This document shows positions 59,910 to 64,000 of a DNA stretch of 64,000 bases, in pieces. Source of the DNA: JAGXLC01 sp964585385 (GTDB lineage: Bacteria > Bacteroidota > Bacteroidia > Bacteroidales > UBA12077); the NCBI GenBank assembly GCA_964585385.1, contig CAZPDP010000008.1:1-64000 (forward strand), in the 5' to 3' direction. The first letter of the stretch is position 1. The number at the start of each line of letters is the position of its first letter. A program made the position numbers and the translations under genes. The notes under the pieces are model-generated. The model saw nothing but the letters and a program-made list of their open reading frames with translations, had not been told where the DNA came from and ran no database searches.

Positions 59910-60848
59910 ATGGAAATACTTACAAACAGTATTATAATCATTGTTTGCATTTTAGCTCTTGCCAAGGGATCATCCATATTTGTGGATTCAGCAGTAAAAA
60001 TAGCCAGATGGCTGAATGTACCTACTTTGGTAATAGGATTAACTGTTGTTGCGTTTGGAACCTCCGCACCGGAATTCAGTGTTACACTGCTTTCAGCCGT
60101 ACAGGGCATGGGTGATATTTCCGTAGGTAACATTGTAGGCTCTAACATTTTTAATTTAGGCTTCATATTAGGGGGAACGGCCCTTATCCGAACCCTCCAT
60201 TCAGATAAAAAATCCGTTTATAGAGATGGCCTGTTTTTGTTGGGGGGTACCATCATTTTAACATTGCTGATTTGGGATTTAAATATTTCCCGGATAGGTG
60301 GTTTTATTCTTTTTGGGCTATTAATCGTATATATTGTATATCTTTTCCTTCGTAAGCATGATGAACCAGTTGATGTACCGGTAGAAGAACAAAAATCCAT
60401 CAAATGGTATGATTTTCTGCTTTTTCTCCTTGGTTTGGCGATGATTATTGGAGGAGCTCATTATTTGGTTGAGGCATCAGTAAAAATTGCGAGGATTATG
60501 GGTGTTTCCGAATGGGTTATAGCGGTAACAATTGTGGCTTTTGGTACTTCAGCACCTGAGTTGGCAACTTCTATTACAGCAGCTTTAAAAGGGCATCATG
60601 GCATTTCTGTGGGGAATCTCATTGGCAGCGACATATTCAATGTTTTTGGCGTACTTGGATTAACAGCCATTTTGCATGACCTTACTGTTGAAATTGGTGC
60701 CCGCTCCAATCTTATTGTACTTGTAGGGATGGTCATCCTTGTGATTGTTTTTATGCGAACGAATTGGAAGATTTCCGGATGGGAAGGGGCAGTGCTGATT
60801 ATAATCGGGTTGCTTCGCTGGTTTTATAGCTTTTACTTCGGTACCTGA
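59910..60848 (+). CDS. Calcium/sodium exchanger (CaCA family, YrbG-like)
   Basis: An inner-membrane cation antiporter of 312 residues with ten or so transmembrane helices in two inverted halves. The duplicated alpha-repeat signatures are clear: VVAFGTSAPEFSVTLLSA with SVGNIVGSNIFNLGFILGG in the first half, and IVAFGTSAPELATSITAA with SVGNLIGSDIFNVFGVLG in the second. Acidic Glu in each GTSAPE is the ion-binding residue of the family. The start is the ATG at 59910 (MEILTNSIIIIV); an in-frame TTG four codons upstream was rejected. Confidence 0.93.
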   Translation: MEILTNSIIIIVCILALAKGSSIFVDSAVKIARWLNVPTLVIGLTVVAFGTSAPEFSVTLLSAVQGMGDISVGNIVGSNIFNLGFILGGTALIRTLHSDKKSVYRDGLFLLGGTIILTLLIWDLNISRIGGFILFGLLIVYIVYLFLRKHDEPVDVPVEEQKSIKWYDFLLFLLGLAMIIGGAHYLVEASVKIARIMGVSEWVIAVTIVAFGTSAPELATSITAALKGHHGISVGNLIGSDIFNVFGVLGLTAILHDLTVEIGARSNLIVLVGMVILVIVFMRTNWKISGWEGAVLIIIGLLRWFYSFYFGT

Positions 60849-60851
60849 CAG

Positions 60852-61220
60852 CTAGTTATCTTTTTCCTTACCCGTATCTTTATCAGAATCTGTATTTTCC
60901 GATTCATCTGTGTTTTTGTCTTCCGGTGATTGATCCGGGTGGTCTGTTGATTTTGTTTTAGTCGTATTCTCCCCATCCAGTTCTTCAAAATTGGTATGCT
61001 CAGTTATGTCCTTTTTTAGATTGTTAACCTCATTCCTGATGTCACTGGTATGCTCATCAAATTCACTGCGGATATCGTTGGTGGCTTTTTTGAATTCCTG
61101 GTATCCTTTCCCTAAACCCCGCGCAATTTCAGGAAGTTTATTTGCTCCAAAAAGCAGTAATACCACAAGAAGTATGATGAATATTTCAGATCCACTAATG
61201 AACAGAATTAAGCTAGTCAT
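60852..61220 (-). CDS. tatA: Twin-arginine translocase TatA/TatB-type protein
   Basis: A 122-residue component of the Tat pathway, which exports folded proteins. The N-terminal helix and hinge LVVLLLFGANKLPEIARGLGKGYQEFKKA are diagnostic, with the conserved F-G and L-P-E motifs. A long charged tail (about 50-122) rich in Asp, Glu, Lys, Thr and Ser follows, ending in repeats such as DESENTDSDKDTG. The start is the ATG at 61220; an upstream TTG at 61247 lies inside a -7-like box. tatC is not in the window. It lies between the exchanger (convergent, 3 bases apart) and secDF. Confidence 0.92.
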   Translation of the reverse strand: MTSLILFISGSEIFIILLVVLLLFGANKLPEIARGLGKGYQEFKKATNDIRSEFDEHTSDIRNEVNNLKKDITEHTNFEELDGENTTKTKSTDHPDQSPEDKNTDESENTDSDKDTGKEKDN

Positions 61221-61244
61221 ATCATTTTTATTAAAATAACTATA

Positions 61245-61252
61245 CAAATATA
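61245..61252 (-). promoter_or_regulatory. Possible -7 box for tatA
   Basis: The minus strand reads TATATTTG, an exact TAnnTTTG match 24 bases before the ATG. No good -33 element; overlap with the TTG at 61247 argues against that codon as a start. Confidence 0.42.
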
Positions 61253-61291
61253 CATTAAAGCAGAATCCTGAAAAAGAAAATTTAGTAAAAT

Positions 61292-61317
61292 AAAAAGACC
61301 CTGAAGATTTTTCAGGG
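61292..61317 (-). terminator. Terminator of secDF
   Basis: CCCTGAA pairs with TTCAGGG (61299-61305 and 61311-61317) around a 5-base loop. On the minus strand TTTTT follows nearby (after TC). It separates secDF from tatA. Confidence 0.78.
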
Positions 61318-61350
61318 CCTTTTATTTTTAGCTTTTATCTGTATCTATTT

Positions 61351-64000
61351 CTATTTCTTTTTCTTGTTTCCTTTCTTGTTCTCTTTAGATTGCTTTGGTT
61401 TTTGTGTTCCCCGCTTTGGAGCTGCTTTCACTTTTTTATGCACTGTGTCGTACACAACGGGTGAAGCGATAAAGAGTGAGGAATAGGTACCAACAATAAC
61501 ACCAATTAAGAGAGCGAATGAGAAACCGCGGATTACTTCACCACCGAAAATAAAGATGGCAAGCAACACAACAAAGGTACTGAGCGATGTACTGAAGGTA
61601 CGGCTCAATGTACTGTTAAGCGCTGTATTGATAATCTGGAAACGTTCACGTTTCGGATAATAACGAATGTATTCTCTTACCCTGTCGTAAACCACCACGG
61701 TGTCATTAATTGAGTACCCTACAACAGTCAGGATTGCCGCAATGAAGGCCTGGTCAATTTCAAGCGAGAACGGCATGATGGTGTAGAAGAGTGAGAAGAT
61801 CCCTAGAATAATCAACACATCGTGGAGCAATGCTGTTAATGCACCCAAACCATATTGCCAGTTACGGAACCGGAAGAATATGTACAGGAATATGATTACC
61901 AGGGCAAATAACACAGCCCAGATTGCCTGTACCTTAATGTCATCGGCTATTGTCGGACCCACCCTAAGTGAGCTCATGATGTGACCGGTGTTGAATTCCG
62001 TATGAGTAGTGCCATCTGCAAGATAGGGCTTCAGTCCCTGATAAAGCAACTCGTTAACTTCATCATCCACTTCTTTGCTGTCCTGCTCGATTTTATATTT
62101 GGTTGTTATCTTAACCTGGTTGTCATCACCAAATGTTTTAACTTTAGGTGCGTGTCCAAATTCATCCTCAAGGTTGTTTTGGATTTCCACCGGATTGACA
62201 GACTGGTCAAATCGGACAATGTAACTTCGGCCACCAGTAAAGTCTACTCCCTCATTTAATCCTCTTGATGTCAGGGAAATAAGGCTGATTGCAATCAGAA
62301 TACCAGATACAACATAAAATACTTTTCTTTTAGCAAGGAATTTGAAATTGTTATTCTGGAAAGCATTTTGAGTTAGCTTGGTGGCGAAAGTAAGCTTTCT
62401 GTTTTTATCCAGGTATCTTTCAAATATAAGTCTTGTAATAAAGATAGCTGTAAATAATGATGTTAAGATACCGATGAGCAGAGTTGTAGCAAAACCTTTA
62501 ATCGGACCGGTACCGAATATATAAAGAATAAGAGCTGTCAGGAACGTGGTAATCTGGGCGTCGAAGATGGCTGAGTATGCGTTTTTGTAACCATCTTTAA
62601 TTGCCAGTTTGATTCCTTTACCGGCATTCAGTTCTTCCCGTATCCTGTCGTAAATCAGCACATTGGCATCCACCGACATACCGATTGTAAGGATGATACC
62701 GGCAATACCTGGTAATGTTAATGTGGCCTGCAGGGACGCTAAAATACCGAGGATAAAGAACATGTTGGCCAACAGGGCGATGTCGGCAACAAGACCAGCT
62801 CTTCGTGAGTAGTAGAAAATCATATAGAGCAGAACCACGATAAATGCAATGAAGAAGGAAGTCATACCGTTGTTAATGGCTTCCTGACCCAGTGAGGGTC
62901 CTATGGTTTGGCTCTGAATGATATGGGCAGGTGCAGGCAGACGTCCTGATTTCAATACATTGGCAAGGTCTTTTGCTTCCTGAACGGATGAAAGGCCTGT
63001 AATAGAAGTCTGGCCCCCTTTAATTTCCTGTTGTACAGTTGGAGCAGAATAAACATAATCGTCCAGTACTATGGCGATATTTTCACCTACATTGTTTTTG
63101 GTGAAACGGGCCCATGTTTTTGAACCTTCGGAGTTCATGGAGAGTGTAACCTCTGGGTTGGGCTGGTTTTGACCGAATTGGGCCCTTGCGTCGGTTACCA
63201 CATCGCCTGAAAGAGGCGCTTTACCTTCCCTACCGGTAATTTTAATCGCATATAAAGGAAAATAGCTATCAGTTTCATCTCCTTCGTATGGTTTTACACC
63301 CCAGTGAAACTCCATATCTCTTGGAAATACTGAGCGAATCTTTTCCATGCGCAGGTATTCATTTACTTTGGCAGTGTCCTGGAAATGAACAAATCCAATC
63401 ACTGCACCAGGCATAAGCTGGTTATTTCTTGGGTTAACACGAGGTTGCAGGATAGAAAAGAGGGGATATTCCTTTTCCATTTGACTTGGTGAAAGACCGG
63501 CTGTGTCTGCCTGGGCTGTATCACTTTCAAGTTGTTCAATGAGTGATTTTTCACCGGTAGTGTCTTCTTCAGTAACTTGATCAGCTTCTTCTTGCTGACT
63601 TTCTTCCAGTAAGTCGCTTACTGCATCTTCCGTTGGTTCTTTTTCTTCAGCTTTTTCAAGTTTTTCCCTGGCTTCTTTTATTTCTTTAATTCTTTTATTG
63701 GCTTCTACCAAGTACTGGTAAACCTGTGGGTTTTCATAACACTCCCAGAATTCAAGGCTTGCTGTGCTCTGAAGCAGGTTTTTAACCCTTTCCTGGTCCT
63801 TAACCCCGGGCAATTCCACCAAAATTCTTCCGGTTGTTTCGAGCTTTTGTATATTCGGCTGAACAACACCGAAACGGTCAATACGTGTTCTCAGAATATT
63901 AAAGGAGTTATCAATTGCAGCCCTGGTCTCCTCACGAATAATGCTGAGTACTTCCTGGTTGGTGGAGTTGTAGTCAATTTTGTCTTTGAGTTCATAAGTG
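61351..64000 (-). CDS. secDF: Protein translocase SecDF fusion (5' part outside the window)
   Basis: It uses the proton gradient to drive late steps of Sec-dependent export. SecD and SecF are fused, as in most Bacteroidota. The reading frame stays open from 63822 through the window edge (RTRIDRFGVVQPNIQKLE then VELPGVKDQERV), so the GTG near 63822 is not the true start and the N-terminus lies beyond 64000. SecD part: VELPGVKDQ, a long acidic insertion (about 50-110 from that GTG), the first periplasmic domain, then six helices with GIAGIILTIGMSVDANVLIYDRIREEL. SecF part: GVDFTGGRSYIV, the DDIKVQAIWAVLFALVIIFLYI helix, and VVGYSINDTVVVYDRVRE. A charged lysine-rich tail ends the protein. Confidence 0.95.
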   Translation of the reverse strand, partial: TYELKDKIDYNSTNQEVLSIIREETRAAIDNSFNILRTRIDRFGVVQPNIQKLETTGRILVELPGVKDQERVKNLLQSTASLEFWECYENPQVYQYLVEANKRIKEIKEAREKLEKAEEKEPTEDAVSDLLEESQQEEADQVTEEDTTGEKSLIEQLESDTAQADTAGLSPSQMEKEYPLFSILQPRVNPRNNQLMPGAVIGFVHFQDTAKVNEYLRMEKIRSVFPRDMEFHWGVKPYEGDETDSYFPLYAIKITGREGKAPLSGDVVTDARAQFGQNQPNPEVTLSMNSEGSKTWARFTKNNVGENIAIVLDDYVYSAPTVQQEIKGGQTSITGLSSVQEAKDLANVLKSGRLPAPAHIIQSQTIGPSLGQEAINNGMTSFFIAFIVVLLYMIFYYSRRAGLVADIALLANMFFILGILASLQATLTLPGIAGIILTIGMSVDANVLIYDRIREELNAGKGIKLAIKDGYKNAYSAIFDAQITTFLTALILYIFGTGPIKGFATTLLIGILTSLFTAIFITRLIFERYLDKNRKLTFATKLTQNAFQNNNFKFLAKRKVFYVVSGILIAISLISLTSRGLNEGVDFTGGRSYIVRFDQSVNPVEIQNNLEDEFGHAPKVKTFGDDNQVKITTKYKIEQDSKEVDDEVNELLYQGLKPYLADGTTHTEFNTGHIMSSLRVGPTIADDIKVQAIWAVLFALVIIFLYIFFRFRNWQYGLGALTALLHDVLIILGIFSLFYTIMPFSLEIDQAFIAAILTVVGYSINDTVVVYDRVREYIRYYPKRERFQIINTALNSTLSRTFSTSLSTFVVLLAIFIFGGEVIRGFSFALLIGVIVGTYSSLFIASPVVYDTVHKKVKAAPKRGTQKPKQSKENKKGNKKKK

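Noticed and set aside
63820..63822. GTG as the start of SecDF
   Set aside because: The frame is open upstream to the window edge and encodes conserved SecD sequence (RTRIDRFGVVQPNIQ), so the gene is truncated by the window.

Overview
The window looks like a chromosomal segment of a Bacteroidota bacterium, most likely a marine or anaerobic member of the Bacteroidia/Marinilabiliales-Cytophagia side; the exact taxon cannot be fixed from sequence alone. The reasons are a type IX secretion block (PorU, PorV, a PorP/SprF protein and a GldJ-like lipoprotein), a fused SecDF, DUF5916 and DUF2400 proteins, AT-rich intergenic DNA, several matches to the Bacteroidota promoter form TTTG-N18/19-TAnnTTTG, and mostly weak Shine-Dalgarno sites. 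No rRNA, tRNA, CRISPR array, phage or complete insertion sequence was seen.

Region 1 (1-24 kb) is a dense alpha-glucan locus. It holds a GH13 lipoprotein, phosphofructokinase, branching enzyme, glycogen synthase, alpha-glucan phosphorylase, a DPE2-like GH77 glucanotransferase with two CBM20 domains, an orphan CBM48 protein, a 1426-residue GH13-GH133 protein built like the eukaryotic debranching enzyme, an exported neopullulanase-type GH13, a GH65 maltose phosphorylase, beta-phosphoglucomutase and a maltose-type MFS permease. Together they suggest this route: surface or periplasmic hydrolases make maltose and maltodextrins, the permease imports them, GH65 plus PgmB gives glucose and glucose 6-phosphate, and GlgA/GlgB/GlgP with the debranching and disproportionating enzymes store and mobilise glycogen. 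PfkA feeds glycolysis. No glgC and no SusC/SusD pair lies in the window.

Region 2 (24-32.6 kb) has a TPR/SpoIIE-type phosphatase, a small membrane protein, a response regulator overlapping a lipoprotein gene, and the housekeeping genes ispE, dnaB, a YjjG-like HAD phosphatase and murF. Region 3 (32.6-42.2 kb) is the type IX secretion block followed by ispF, a CoA-binding protein, a thioredoxin-fold protein and a gamma-carbonic anhydrase. A 162-bp MITE-like element with perfect 16-bp inverted ends follows.

Region 4 (42.4-64 kb) holds two paralogous saccharopine-dehydrogenase-like proteins, mutS, msrB, a TonB-dependent receptor paired with a nucleoside hydrolase-FmdE-like fusion, a TrmN6-like methyltransferase, an M1 peptidase, a small membrane protein, DUF2400, a LolD-type ATPase, a DUF5916 outer-membrane protein, a Na+/Ca2+ exchanger, TatA, and SecDF running off the right edge. 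The least familiar items are the nucleoside hydrolase-FmdE fusion with its receptor, the bacterial AGL-like fusion, and at least three families of dispersed intergenic repeats, one present as two inverted copies 46 kb apart that differ by an internal insertion.
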